NCBI GenBank assembly: GCA_027620105.1
Contig: JAQCIA010000030.1
Span: forward strand, 1 to 11,762
Source: Verrucomicrobiota bacterium
GTDB taxonomy: Bacteria; Verrucomicrobiota; Kiritimatiellia; UBA8416; JAIOPI01
DNA length: 11,762 nucleotides
Direction: 5' to 3'
The notes beneath the pieces are model-generated. The model was not told where the DNA came from and searched no databases. It was given only the letters and a program-made list of their open reading frames with translations. Every line of letters starts with the position of its first letter. The stretch's first letter is position 1. This document shows positions 1-7,196 of this stretch, piece after piece. Position numbers and translations under genes: made by a program.

Positions 1-17
1 GGGGGGGGGAGGCGATG

Positions 18-42
18 TTACGATGTGGGCGGCACACCGTAA
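18..42 (-). terminator. Terminator-like hairpin downstream of guaA
   Basis: About 30 nt beyond the guaA stop, two 10-nt arms (18-27 and 33-42) surround a 5-nt loop. Read as minus-strand RNA, all ten positions pair, one of them as G-U; read as plus-strand RNA the same position is an A-C mismatch. This asymmetry suggests that the structure belongs to the guaA transcript. No U-tract follows (a C-run follows instead), so it is not a canonical Rho-independent terminator. It could act as a 3' stabilising hairpin or a Rho-assisted stop. Confidence 0.4.
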
Positions 43-72
43 TACATGACGAAGGGGCAGCCAATCCGACGT

Positions 73-1626
73 TCACTCCCACTCGATCGTGGCGGGGGGT
101 TTTGAGCTGATGTCGAAGACGACGCGGTTGACGCCGCGGACCTCGTTGATGATGCGGTTGGAGATGCGCGCGAGCGTATCGTAGGGGACGCGGTGCCAGT
201 CCGCGGTCATGCCGTCGCGGCTTTCCACCACGCGCAGGGCGGCAACGTTTTCGTAGGTGCGGCTGTCGCCCATGACTCCCACGGTTTGGACGGGCAGGAG
301 CACGGCAAAGGACTGCCAGATGTCGCGGTAGTTCGGGAGCTTTTCGATTTCCTCCTGCACGCGCAGGTCGGCCTGCTGGAGGATGGTCACCCGCTCGGCC
401 GTGACCTCGCCAAGGACGCGCACAGCCATGCCGGGGCCAGGGAAAGGCTGGCGGTTGGTGACGGCATCCGGCACGCCGAGTTCGCGGCCCAGAGCGCGAA
501 CTTCATCCTTGAACAATTCGCGCACCGGTTCGAGCAGCTCGAATTTCATGTCGGGCGGCAGGCCGCCGACATTGTGGTGGCTCTTGATCGTGGCCGAGGG
601 GCCGCCAATGGGCGAAAAGCTCTCGATGACGTCCGGGTAGAGCGTGCCCTGCGCCAGAAATTTCACGTGCCCCAGTTTGCGTGCTTCCTCGGCAAAGATC
701 TCGACGAACATGGCGCCGATGGCTTTGCGCTTCATCTCGGGGTCGACCACGCCCTTCAGGCGCTTCAGAAACTGGTCCTGGGCGCGGGCCACATGCAGAT
801 CGAGGCCAAAAGCCTTCCCGAAGGTTTGCTCCACCTGCTCCGCTTCGCCGTGGCGCAGTAAGCCGTTGTCCACGAAAATGCAATGCAACTGCTTGCCGAT
901 GGCGCGGTGAATCAAGACGGCCACCACGGAAGAGTCTACGCCGCCGCTCAATCCGCAAACGACGTGGTCGTCGCCCACGCGTTGGCGGATGTCCGCAATG
1001 CTGTCGCGGATGAATTGCGACATTTGCCAATCACCGGTGCAGCCGCAGATCGCAAACAGAAACTTGCGCAGAATATCGGTGCCGCGCGGGGTGTGGACGA
1101 CTTCGGGGTGGAATTGCAGGCCGAAAATGCGGCGCGCGGGGTTGGCCATGGCGGCAACCGGGCAGCTGGGGGTGCTGGCGATGGCATGAAAGCCCTCGGG
1201 CATGTTCACGACCTGGTCGCCGTGACTCATCCACACGCTGAGTTCGGTGGCGTCCAGGTCCCCCAGCAAGCTGGCGTCGCCGTTTGCGGCCACGCGGATC
1301 TGCGCTTTGCCGTATTCGCGACTGTGACCAGGCGTGACCTTGCCCCCCAGCAGTTTGGCGGTCATCTGCATGCCATAGCAAATGCCGAGGACGGGAACCC
1401 CGAGATCATATAGGCCGGGATCACCAAGCGGCGCGTTGGTCTCAAAGACGCTCGACGGGCCGCCCGAAAGGATGATTCCGGCCGGCTGGCGCGCGGCGAG
1501 GGTGGCGGCGGGCGTATCGAAGCGGATCAACTCGCAATACACCTTCTGCTCACGGATACGACGCGCGATGAGCTGGCTGTATTGCGAGCCGTAGTCGAGA
1601 ATGGCAATCCAGTCGTGTGGTTTCAT
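73..1626 (-). CDS. guaA: GMP synthase (glutamine-hydrolysing)
   Basis: Converts XMP to GMP in the cytoplasm using ATP and glutamine, the last step of de novo guanine nucleotide synthesis. At 517 residues it has the usual full length. The N-terminal class I glutamine amidotransferase domain (about residues 6-195) shows the nucleophile in GICYGMQ (Cys83) and the rest of the triad in QFHPE (His173, Glu175). The ATP pyrophosphatase domain follows, with the P-loop SGGVDSS at 227-233. The C-terminal dimerisation domain ends in the typical [10 protein letters not shown]. The ATG at 1626 is chosen because the protein begins directly before the conserved [10 protein letters not shown] strand; no clear Shine-Dalgarno precedes it. 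It is divergent from the decayed sigma/VWA locus at 1767, so it is probably transcribed alone. I see no purine-riboswitch-like element upstream. Identification is firm. Confidence 0.98.
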   Translation of the reverse strand: MKPHDWIAILDYGSQYSQLIARRIREQKVYCELIRFDTPAATLAARQPAGIILSGGPSSVFETNAPLGDPGLYDLGVPVLGICYGMQMTAKLLGGKVTPGHSREYGKAQIRVAANGDASLLGDLDATELSVWMSHGDQVVNMPEGFHAIASTPSCPVAAMANPARRIFGLQFHPEVVHTPRGTDILRKFLFAICGCTGDWQMSQFIRDSIADIRQRVGDDHVVCGLSGGVDSSVVAVLIHRAIGKQLHCIFVDNGLLRHGEAEQVEQTFGKAFGLDLHVARAQDQFLKRLKGVVDPEMKRKAIGAMFVEIFAEEARKLGHVKFLAQGTLYPDVIESFSPIGGPSATIKSHHNVGGLPPDMKFELLEPVRELFKDEVRALGRELGVPDAVTNRQPFPGPGMAVRVLGEVTAERVTILQQADLRVQEEIEKLPNYRDIWQSFAVLLPVQTVGVMGDSRTYENVAALRVVESRDGMTADWHRVPYDTLARISNRIINEVRGVNRVVFDISSKPPATIEWE

Positions 1627-1766
1627 TGGAAGCTGTGAAGCTAGCAGGGCGTGCCGCGTGGGAACAAGGGCTTTTTGCCGTGTTGCCGCAGGTGCCGTGA
1701 GAATATTCTGAAGAAAGTGCCGACTTGGGGCGTTGAACAGGTAGGGCGGGCCGACAAGGGGCGCGA

Positions 1767-2792
1767 ATGGATGACAAGGGCTTAACGGCGGAATCCGACG
1801 CCACGGACCGGATGCGCCAGGTCGAAACGCTTGTGACGGAGTACGAAAAACCCTTGCTGCGCTACGCCCTGCGTCTGCTGCGCGTCGGTGCGGGTCTCAA
1901 GCCGACGGTTGGCAATTGGTTGTTTGGCGGCCATCCGCGCCTGGCCTTTGCGGCAGGCATCCTGTTGGTGGTGGTGGGGGCTCTGGATGATTCGTCCGGC
2001 GGAAGAGTCTCAGCCAGGAAATGATGTGGCGCAACCGGGCGAGATGATGACCGGCGGATGTGGGGCGAAGGATGGCTGCTTGCTTTTGGTGGATGAACGG
2101 CAGGCGGCGTCAGGGCTGGAAATGGCTGCGGACAGCATGGCGGGCGTTGGACCGGAGCCGCTTTCGCCGCCAGCGACAAGGTCGCGACTGATGAATGCTG
2201 AGAGCAAGCGCGAGATGCCCATGGAGCAGGGATTCGTGAAGAAACTTCGTGTGGATCTGACAGATCGACCAGCGTCCGCCATGATGGAAGACGCTGTCGG
2301 CGATAAGAAATCGAAAGCAGTGTGGCGATCGTCCGATGTGATGACAAAGAACGATGCCGTTCTCGGGAATGAGGAATCCGCTGGTGAGGTGAGTCGGCAG
2401 GTCGGTAAGCAGCGTGCGCTTGCGCCAGCACTCAGTAGCCCTTCAGCCGTGGAAACATCCTCCTACGCGGTGGTGCGAAGCTCCCTGCTGCGGGGTGACT
2501 TGCCACCGCGGGAAATCGTTGCGTCGGACGCATTCATCAGGCATTTCGCGCACGCTGACAGGGCGTCACTCGATCCATCCAGTACCCCTTTCGTGTGGAG
2601 GCCGTTGTGGTTGCGTTCGCTGAGATTCTGCGAGGAAGTCCCGACGCGGCAGACGGCGCGTTGCGTGGGGTCGCGGATGCGCTGCAATCACTGGAGCAGG
2701 AGTTGGATTCGGATCCTCGCGTACAGGAACTGGCGCAGCTCGTGGAGGCGGGGCAAGCGGTGCGTGAAAGAGCCGACGGTGGAAGCCCGTGA
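1767..2792 (+). pseudogene. Collapsed sigma-factor / YfbK-like VWA protein locus
   Basis: The first about 38 codons (1767-1882) read like the start of an ECF-type sigma factor entering region 2: [19 protein letters not shown] good Shine-Dalgarno (AAGGGG, 5 nt before the ATG) remains. Without a stop, the frame then runs into a hydrophobic segment (about 1938-1975, LAFAAGILLVVVGAL) like the membrane anchor of VWA proteins, and stops at 2024. A second frame, open to 2814, carries a low-complexity linker and at 2458-2547 a block matching the vWF_A region found before the VWA domain in YfbK-like proteins (SSYAVVRSSLLRGDLPPRE...FIRHF). Near 2590 the reading moves back to the first frame, and 2595-2792 resembles the YfbK C-terminal domain (VVVAFAEILRGSP...LAQLVEAGQAV). 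The whole VWA domain and most of the sigma factor are missing. Known: such sigma and VWA genes are often adjacent. Inferred: two large deletions plus a frameshift have killed both genes. Confidence 0.7.
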
Positions 2793-2832
2793 GGTGACCG
2801 CGTTCTGCGCTTGAGACGATATTGCGGAACGC

Positions 2833-3489
2833 TTAGGTCCCCGGTTCTGCGGGCGGAGAGGGTGGTGGTGCGGGAAGCTCGGCAGGCATACCCAGCGCGG
2901 GGCCCAGCAACTCTTCATAGGCGATGGCCAGGGCACAAATACCGAATGGGATGGTCACGAACAGGCCGAAGCAGGCGGCAACAATGCCGATGGAAGAGAG
3001 AATCTGGCTGACCACGCTGAAGCTGAGCAAGGGCCAGAAATTGGTTTTCACGGCGGCGATGCTAGCCATGGAGGCAGGCCAAAAATCCATATTGCGATCC
3101 ACGATCAGGAATGGCGCAAACATCAACAGGGTGGAAAGCATGATGCCGCCGACGGATGTCATGGCATTGCCCAAGAAAAAAGGGAAGCTGCCGAGCACCC
3201 ATCTGCCGAGGACGCACATGATGCCCCAGACCACGCAGTAGGCAAGCATCTGCCCGAAAAACTTAAAGCCATCGAACAGGGCGCCAGCCTCGGGCTTGGG
3301 GTCTGTGCCCCGCCGCAGACGCAGTGTGATCAGGATCAGGCCCGCGAGCATGGGGCCGAGCAGCACGAAGCAGGTTGTCACGGTCAGGACCCCGGCGATC
3401 AAGCCGGCCACGGCCAGTACGGCCAGGTTGCGGCGGTAAAGATCGAAGGCTTGCGTCATCCACAGTTCAAATTTTATTTCGGTGGCCAT
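2833..3489 (-). CDS. Polytopic membrane protein of unknown function
   Basis: A 218-residue protein with about five hydrophobic spans (roughly 22-58 as two, 80-96, 112-130, 152-192 as one or two) and a Pro-rich soluble tail (APPPSPPAEPGT). The ATG at 3489 is preferred over the GTG at 3504 because GAGGG lies about 9 nt before the ATG, inside the longer reading. The pattern APFLIVDRNMDFWPAS followed by AAVKTNFWPLL resembles the P-x-[IV]-V-[DE]...W..[AS] signature of broad YciC/DUF975-like bacterial membrane proteins, but I cannot assign a family. It lies on the same strand as the DUF2752 gene, with an 84-nt gap between the two, and may share its transcript. No catalytic motif is visible, and a transport or envelope role would be a guess. 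Confidence 0.8.
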   Translation of the reverse strand: MATEIKFELWMTQAFDLYRRNLAVLAVAGLIAGVLTVTTCFVLLGPMLAGLILITLRLRRGTDPKPEAGALFDGFKFFGQMLAYCVVWGIMCVLGRWVLGSFPFFLGNAMTSVGGIMLSTLLMFAPFLIVDRNMDFWPASMASIAAVKTNFWPLLSFSVVSQILSSIGIVAACFGLFVTIPFGICALAIAYEELLGPALGMPAELPAPPPSPPAEPGT

Positions 3490-3588
3490 AAATTCGTCCC
3501 TCACGAGCGGTCATTTTTACCCGTACGCAGCCAAAATCAAGGCTTAATGCAGCTAGCGTCGGGCGGATTGAGCATGCGGTCCGGCGCA

Positions 3589-4020
3589 TCAATGCTGCGT
3601 GCGCCAGAGGTGAAAGAGGAAGGCATACACAACAAACAGGGCCGCGAGCATCAGGTGGAGGCGCCGATCAAGTGGGCGCCAGGGCAGCAGTCGCGAGGCG
3701 ATTCGGATGCTGGAGCCGAGCATGCGGTACAGCAGTTCCAGCAGAAATACACCGAGTGCGACGGGCGTGAGCGGATTCCACAGGACGGCGCGGGTGACGT
3801 CACCACGGAGGAAGGCGACGGTGCCACGGGTCAGTCCACACAGCGGGCAGGGGATGTTCAGCCAGGTGCGGGAGGGACAGGCATAGAGCGGGTGCTGCAA
3901 TTGCAGGGCGACGAAATAAGCGCCCAGTTGCCAAGTCGCGGCCAGGATGAGGACCAGCGCCAGCAAGCGATTCTGGTCGCGGTACGCGTGGGCTTCCGGC
4001 GTCATGGGTTGGTACGGCAT
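3589..4020 (-). CDS. DUF2752 family membrane protein
   Basis: A 143-residue protein carrying the DUF2752 hallmark CPLCGLTR at residues 58-65, followed by the conserved stretch GDVTRAVLWNPL. Hydrophobic spans at about 19-42, 84-101 and 122-138 predict three membrane passes, with the Cys-x-x-Cys motif at the loop after the first. The family's function is unknown; the paired cysteines suggest metal or thiol chemistry, but that is inference. Start is uncertain: the frame stays open to a TTG at 4059 and has ATGs at 4020 and 4005. None has a convincing Shine-Dalgarno, and 4020 is chosen as the first ATG. It diverges from the GYF_2 gene beginning at 4106, a plausible functional partner by position. 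Confidence 0.85.
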   Translation of the reverse strand: MPYQPMTPEAHAYRDQNRLLALVLILAATWQLGAYFVALQLQHPLYACPSRTWLNIPCPLCGLTRGTVAFLRGDVTRAVLWNPLTPVALGVFLLELLYRMLGSSIRIASRLLPWRPLDRRLHLMLAALFVVYAFLFHLWRTQH

Positions 4021-4034
4021 GGCATGCAATACAC

Positions 4035-4063
4035 TTGCCTTCAGCGACGTGGTCGTCAAGAAT
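4035..4063 (+). promoter_or_regulatory. Candidate sigma-70 promoter for the GYF_2 gene
   Basis: TTGCCT (4035-4040), a 17-nt spacer and AAGAAT (4058-4063) give four of six consensus matches in each box. The predicted start site lies near 4070, about 36 nt before the ATG at 4106. The match is weak and position-based. If the DUF2752 gene used its upstream TTG, the element would overlap its first codons. Confidence 0.25.
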
Positions 4064-4105
4064 CCGATTTACGATTGTGTTTGCAGCGTGGAGTGTTCAG
4101 ATCAG

Positions 4106-5284
4106 ATGCAGTGGTACTACTATTCGCAAGGTCAGCAGGTTGGGCCGCTATCCGATGAGGCGATTCATCAGGCCGTGCGCGACGGCCAGGTGCTGGCTGG
4201 TGACCACGTATGGAATGCCTCCATGGGCGATCAGTGGGTGGAGGCGCGCGCCGTGCCGGGCCTTTTCTCGCCACCGCCGTTCGCGGGGATGGTGCCGCCG
4301 GCAGGTGTGGCGGAGGCTCCGGACGGGGATCCGCAGGCCCCGTTCAAGTTATCCGTTTGGGCCTGCGCCATGCGCGCCTGGGCGCAGACCACGCGCATGC
4401 TCTTTCGTCCGTTCAATCTCGGTAAATGGCTGGCACTGGGGTTCTCGGCCTGGCTGGCGACGTTGGGCAAGCAGCAGGGCGGCGGCATCTTCAATTCCGG
4501 CGATCGTGACGAGATGAAGGCGGCCACGGAGAAGTTGCAAAATGATCCAGCCGCGTTTCTGGATCAATTGCACGCAACGTTTCTTGAGCACGCCTCCTTG
4601 TATATCGGCATCGGTAGCGCGGTTGTGGTTGTGCTGATCGTGGTGGGTACGGTCGTGTTGTGGTTGCGCTGCCGGGGGCAATTCATGTTCCTCGACAACG
4701 TGGTCCACGACCGAGCGGTCGTGACCTACCCGTGGCGCACGTTTCGGCAACACGGGAATTCGCTGTTCGTGTGGAGTTTGGTTTACACGCTGATCGGTCT
4801 GGCGGTGTTGGGGTTGCTGGTGCTGGTGGGGGTTGTTTCCATTCTCAATCCCTTCATGACCAACCGCACGGCGGCGGGGCTGGGTCTGGTTGTGATGGGC
4901 AATGCATTCGCGTGGTCGATGATCGTCCTGTTCTTTGCCTACATCAGCCTGTTCCTCGACAGTTTCGTGGTGCCGATCATGTACAATGAGGACAAGACAG
5001 TCACGGAAGCCTGGGGCCGATTTCTGGGGCTGCTTCGCGCGCATGGTGGGGCGTTTCTGTGGTACGGCATTTGCTATCTGCTGTGGACAGCGGTCATCGG
5101 GATCTGCGTTGTGGTTCTGATCTTCGCGACCTGCTGCGTGGCGCTGTGCGCGCTCTCCGTGCCCTACATTGGTGCCGTCGTGCTGTTGCCTGCGACCGTA
5201 TTCCTGCGCTGCCTGGGGCTGGAGTATCTGGCGCAGTTCGGGCCTGAATTTCGTATGCGGCGGGAGCCGGCGGTCAGCGAATGA
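4106..5284 (+). CDS. GYF_2 (DUF4339) domain multi-pass membrane protein
   Basis: A 392-residue protein. Residues 1-55 form a GYF_2 domain: W3-Y-Y-Y, GQQVGPLS, a run ending in the I-x-x-A-V-x-D-G-Q-V-L pattern and the closing DQWVEARAVPGLF. This domain type is a presumed peptide-binding module, often fused to membrane parts. After a Pro/Gly-rich linker (55-80) come five or six hydrophobic spans at about 105-120, 166-187, 222-248, 258-281, 318-345 and 346-370. The motif VVPIMYNEDKTVTEAWGRF (288-306) is shared in style with the unknown membrane protein at 2833-3489. The ATG at 4106 is chosen because it begins the GYF_2 fold; GGAG lies about 12 nt upstream, a rather long spacing. The frame is open further upstream, but that part shows no domain. 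Exact role unknown; envelope stress or protein recruitment is only a suggestion. Confidence 0.85.
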   Translation: MQWYYYSQGQQVGPLSDEAIHQAVRDGQVLAGDHVWNASMGDQWVEARAVPGLFSPPPFAGMVPPAGVAEAPDGDPQAPFKLSVWACAMRAWAQTTRMLFRPFNLGKWLALGFSAWLATLGKQQGGGIFNSGDRDEMKAATEKLQNDPAAFLDQLHATFLEHASLYIGIGSAVVVVLIVVGTVVLWLRCRGQFMFLDNVVHDRAVVTYPWRTFRQHGNSLFVWSLVYTLIGLAVLGLLVLVGVVSILNPFMTNRTAAGLGLVVMGNAFAWSMIVLFFAYISLFLDSFVVPIMYNEDKTVTEAWGRFLGLLRAHGGAFLWYGICYLLWTAVIGICVVVLIFATCCVALCALSVPYIGAVVLLPATVFLRCLGLEYLAQFGPEFRMRREPAVSE

Positions 5285-5285
5285 G

Positions 5286-5316
5286 GCAACGCCGGGGCGC
5301 TTGTTGCGCAACGCCG
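5286..5316. repeat. Short repeats in the convergent gap
   Basis: In the 35-nt gap between the converging GYF_2 and Minf_1886-family genes, a 9-bp direct repeat (GCAACGCCG at 5286-5294 and 5308-5316) flanks GTTGC (5303-5307). GTTGC can pair with the left GCAAC as a 5-bp stem, or read as a perfect 10-bp palindrome with the right one. No T-tract is present on either strand, so terminator function is not supported. Confidence 0.3.
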
Positions 5317-5319
5317 CGC

Positions 5320-5802
5320 CTAGGAAGCGGGTTCGCCGGGATTGGATTTGCGCTTGTTGCCGTCGCTCCCGCCCCGGCCAGTGCGGCACTTAGGCTGACC
5401 GGCTTCGGGATGGGATGCGGGCAGGAACGGCACGGCAAAGGCGTCGTTGAAGTCAAAGACCGCGGCAAAATCGGCACGCGAATCCGTCTCCGTTTTGCGC
5501 AGTTTGCCGGACTCCACGAGGTTGAAAATCACGTCGCCGACATCCTCGGTGCGACGCAAGCCCCAGGTGTTCAGCACGCGCAGGGCCATGGGGCCGAATT
5601 CTTGCAATGAGAAGTGGCGCAGGCCTTCCAGTAGCTCTCTGCCACCCACATGGCGTTCACGACCGGTCTTCGCGCTCTTTTGCAGGAGCTTGGTGGTGAA
5701 GTCGAGGGCATCGAGGACGAACAGGTAGGCTTCCGGCTTGAAGCGTCGATCACGTGCGCAGATTTCCTGCACCGTCTTGAGGATGGCCACATCGCGAATC
5801 AT
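5320..5802 (-). CDS. Minf_1886 family protein (TIGR04138-type)
   Basis: A 160-residue soluble protein of a conserved family described from Planctomycetes and Verrucomicrobia, function unknown. Diagnostic stretches are FKPEAYLFVLDALDFT (21-36), ERHVGGRELLEGLRHFSL (49-66), FGPMALRVLNTWGLRRTEDVG (69-89) and the C-terminal DFAAVFDFNDAF (111-122). After residue 125 a charged Gly/Pro/Lys-rich tail follows that is not part of the family core. The ATG at 5802 is preferred over upstream starts because GGAGA sits 7 nt before it and the family core starts here; the upstream reading back to 6018 is antisense to the barrel gene. No membrane segment or signal peptide. It diverges from the outer-membrane candidate at 5911 and is the best taxonomic clue in the window. 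Confidence 0.9.
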   Translation of the reverse strand: MIRDVAILKTVQEICARDRRFKPEAYLFVLDALDFTTKLLQKSAKTGRERHVGGRELLEGLRHFSLQEFGPMALRVLNTWGLRRTEDVGDVIFNLVESGKLRKTETDSRADFAAVFDFNDAFAVPFLPASHPEAGQPKCRTGRGGSDGNKRKSNPGEPAS

Positions 5803-5832
5803 ACCGTGTTCTCCGTTTGCCGCGTGCAGCGG

Positions 5833-5863
5833 TTGCGCACAGGGCCGCAGATTGGATACTATA
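5833..5863. promoter_or_regulatory. Overlapping divergent promoter candidates
   Basis: Plus strand: TTGCGC (5833-5838), an 18-nt spacer and TACTAT (5857-5862), about 48 nt before the ATG at 5911. Minus strand: TATAGT (5858-5863) is a five-of-six -10 box about 56 nt before the ATG at 5802, but its best -35 (TTGGAA) sits at only 15-nt spacing. The two -10 boxes share five bases, so the two polymerases would compete for one site. Both -35 boxes are weak. Confidence 0.4.
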
Positions 5864-5910
5864 GCGCGGAGGCGGTGTTTCCAATGGATTTTGCAAAGGG
5901 GGGACAAGCG

Positions 5911-6984
5911 ATGCGGCATCTTAGACAGGCGGGCAGTCTGTTTGTGATCGTGGCCATGCTGGGGGCGGGCGGGGGAGCGATGCCAGCGCGGGCGCAGGCG
6001 GATGGCGAGGTCACGCATGTCGAAGCGGGGCGCGTTCTGTCCAAGAATCGTGACGCGCGCATAAGTGTTGAGGGCGGCGCGATTGTGGAGATGCAGGGGT
6101 TCGTCAACGAGATCCAGCGGGCGTTCTATGATGCCACCGGCGATACGTATAAACAGAATCCTGAGGGCTATGACCTCAGTGATTTTCAGATCGACGATGG
6201 CTACGCGGTACTCGGGATATCCTTCGAGAAGGCGTGGAAATACTTTGCGTTCGAGGGACGCGTGCTCGGCATGGATCCCAAGACGGAGGCCACGGCGCGC
6301 CGGAACTACTACCTTTCCGTTGGGGACGTGTCCTTTAACGGGCAGTCGTACGATTATATCAAGATTCCCGAGGGGACTCCCTTTACGGCCGAATTTGTGG
6401 GTGCGTTGTTTGAGCTCAACGCGCTCGTGACGCCGGTGACCTTCTGGATCAGCCAGAATTCACGCTTTGCGCCATGGATCGGCGTGGGTGTGTACGGTTT
6501 GGCGGGCACCTATGATCTCGATGCCGGGCCGGCAACCGGGACGACTATTTATCAGAATCCACCGGAAACGTTCGTTGTCGGCGGGCATGCGGATGGCAGC
6601 ATCGTGGGGGCGCTGCCAGAGCTTGTGATTGGCGGGGAACTCGTCTATGGCGAGGACGACGCGACGCAACTGCTCCTGCAGACGTACTTCGGTGTGTTTA
6701 CGTATAGTGGGGCGTCGGGGTATTTCACCTCAAAGGATCAGCGATACGACAAGCACGCTGACATTGACCACTGGCACCTGCGTGTGCGCGGCGCATTTGA
6801 TATGCCACTCAAGTCTGGATTCGTGCTGACCGCCGGTTTGCAACTCGACATGGTGGACACGCAGGCCACCTTTACGCAGACGGCGACGACGCGCGAGGAG
6901 ATCATCGCCCGGCGGGAACGCTACGACAAGGAGGGTGAAGTGAAGATGACCATCCTGACGGGCTTTGTGGGGCTGGCGTTTTAG
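5911..6984 (+). CDS. Secreted, probable outer-membrane beta-barrel protein
   Basis: A 357-residue protein starting with a clear signal peptide: basic MRHLRQ, hydrophobic core SLFVIVAMLGA, and an A-x-A site at PARA|QA (cleavage after about residue 28). The mature part is rich in alternating hydrophobic and aromatic strands (for example FAPWIGVGVYGLAGTYDL, LLLQTYFGVFTYSG, HLRVRGAFDMPL, FVLTAGLQLDMV) and ends in a phenylalanine (TGFVGLAF), the usual end of proteins inserted by the Bam complex. The ATG at 5911 is supported by a strong G-rich Shine-Dalgarno (AGGGGGG, 7 nt spacing); the ATG at 5884 would bury the signal sequence. I do not recognise the family. A porin-like or structural outer-membrane role is inferred from architecture alone. 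Confidence 0.8.
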   Translation: MRHLRQAGSLFVIVAMLGAGGGAMPARAQADGEVTHVEAGRVLSKNRDARISVEGGAIVEMQGFVNEIQRAFYDATGDTYKQNPEGYDLSDFQIDDGYAVLGISFEKAWKYFAFEGRVLGMDPKTEATARRNYYLSVGDVSFNGQSYDYIKIPEGTPFTAEFVGALFELNALVTPVTFWISQNSRFAPWIGVGVYGLAGTYDLDAGPATGTTIYQNPPETFVVGGHADGSIVGALPELVIGGELVYGEDDATQLLLQTYFGVFTYSGASGYFTSKDQRYDKHADIDHWHLRVRGAFDMPLKSGFVLTAGLQLDMVDTQATFTQTATTREEIIARRERYDKEGEVKMTILTGFVGLAF

Positions 6985-7028
6985 CGTGTGGTGGCGCGGT
7001 GTGATTGTGCGACGACGTCCGCGTGGCT

Positions 7029-7196
7029 TCAGCGCAGATAGATGTGCCAGTAGCGCACGACGATGCCGAGCAACAGCAGGCCGATGATCAGCCCGACTGC
7101 CCGCTGTTCTTCCACGGTGAGTTCGAACCAGGCGCGGGTCGCGTTGCGCAGGGACGCGCGCAGTCCGGGCCGATCCTCTGGCGCGGGTGCGCTCAC
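7029..7196 (-). CDS. Small single-pass membrane protein coupled to leuS
   Basis: A 55-residue reading frame below usual length cut-offs. Its GTG start overlaps the leuS stop by 4 nt (GTGA), the classic arrangement for translational coupling. The protein has a soluble N-terminus with several Arg, an amphipathic [13 protein letters not shown] stretch (residues 23-35), one hydrophobic span (about 34-47, [13 protein letters not shown]) and a short basic or aromatic tail (RYWHIYLR). The span and the LTxEEQRA lead-in recall the N-terminal anchor of ComEA-like helix-hairpin-helix proteins, but no such domain follows and only 44 nt separate its stop from that of the converging barrel gene. It may be an anchor-only relative or something new. 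Function unknown; expression is likely to depend on leuS translation. Confidence 0.65.
   Translation of the reverse strand: MSAPAPEDRPGLRASLRNATRAWFELTVEEQRAVGLIIGLLLLGIVVRYWHIYLR

Noticed and set aside
1..10. Nine-G run at the window edge as a biological signal
   Set aside because: It may be just a contig or window edge artefact; nothing flanking it can be judged.
193..861. Long plus-strand frame inside guaA
   Set aside because: It is antisense to the GMP synthase ATP pyrophosphatase and C-terminal domains and has no recognisable domain.
1627..1766. A purine riboswitch or strong promoter before guaA
   Set aside because: No aptamer-like pairing was found, and the best promoter boxes (TTGTTC with CTAGCT) are too weak to call.
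1888..2814. A single intact 308-codon plus-strand gene
   Set aside because: It has a Trp-run and low-complexity start that is a shifted reading of a membrane span, and after about 2590 its Arg/Trp-rich end is a shifted reading of the YfbK-like C-terminus. It is better explained as part of a pseudogene.
4349..5389. Minus-strand frame of 346 codons, rich in Gln, His and Arg
   Set aside because: It is the antisense shadow of the hydrophobic GYF_2 membrane protein; Val and Leu codons read backwards give His, Gln and Asn.
6985..7028. A helix-hairpin-helix remnant that would complete a ComEA-like gene
   Set aside because: Only 44 nt remain before the stop of the converging barrel gene, too short for the domain, and its translation shows no such motif.
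7121..7129. GTTCGAACC, resembling a tRNA T-loop
   Set aside because: There is no acceptor stem, anticodon arm or CCA around it, and it lies inside the small membrane-protein frame.
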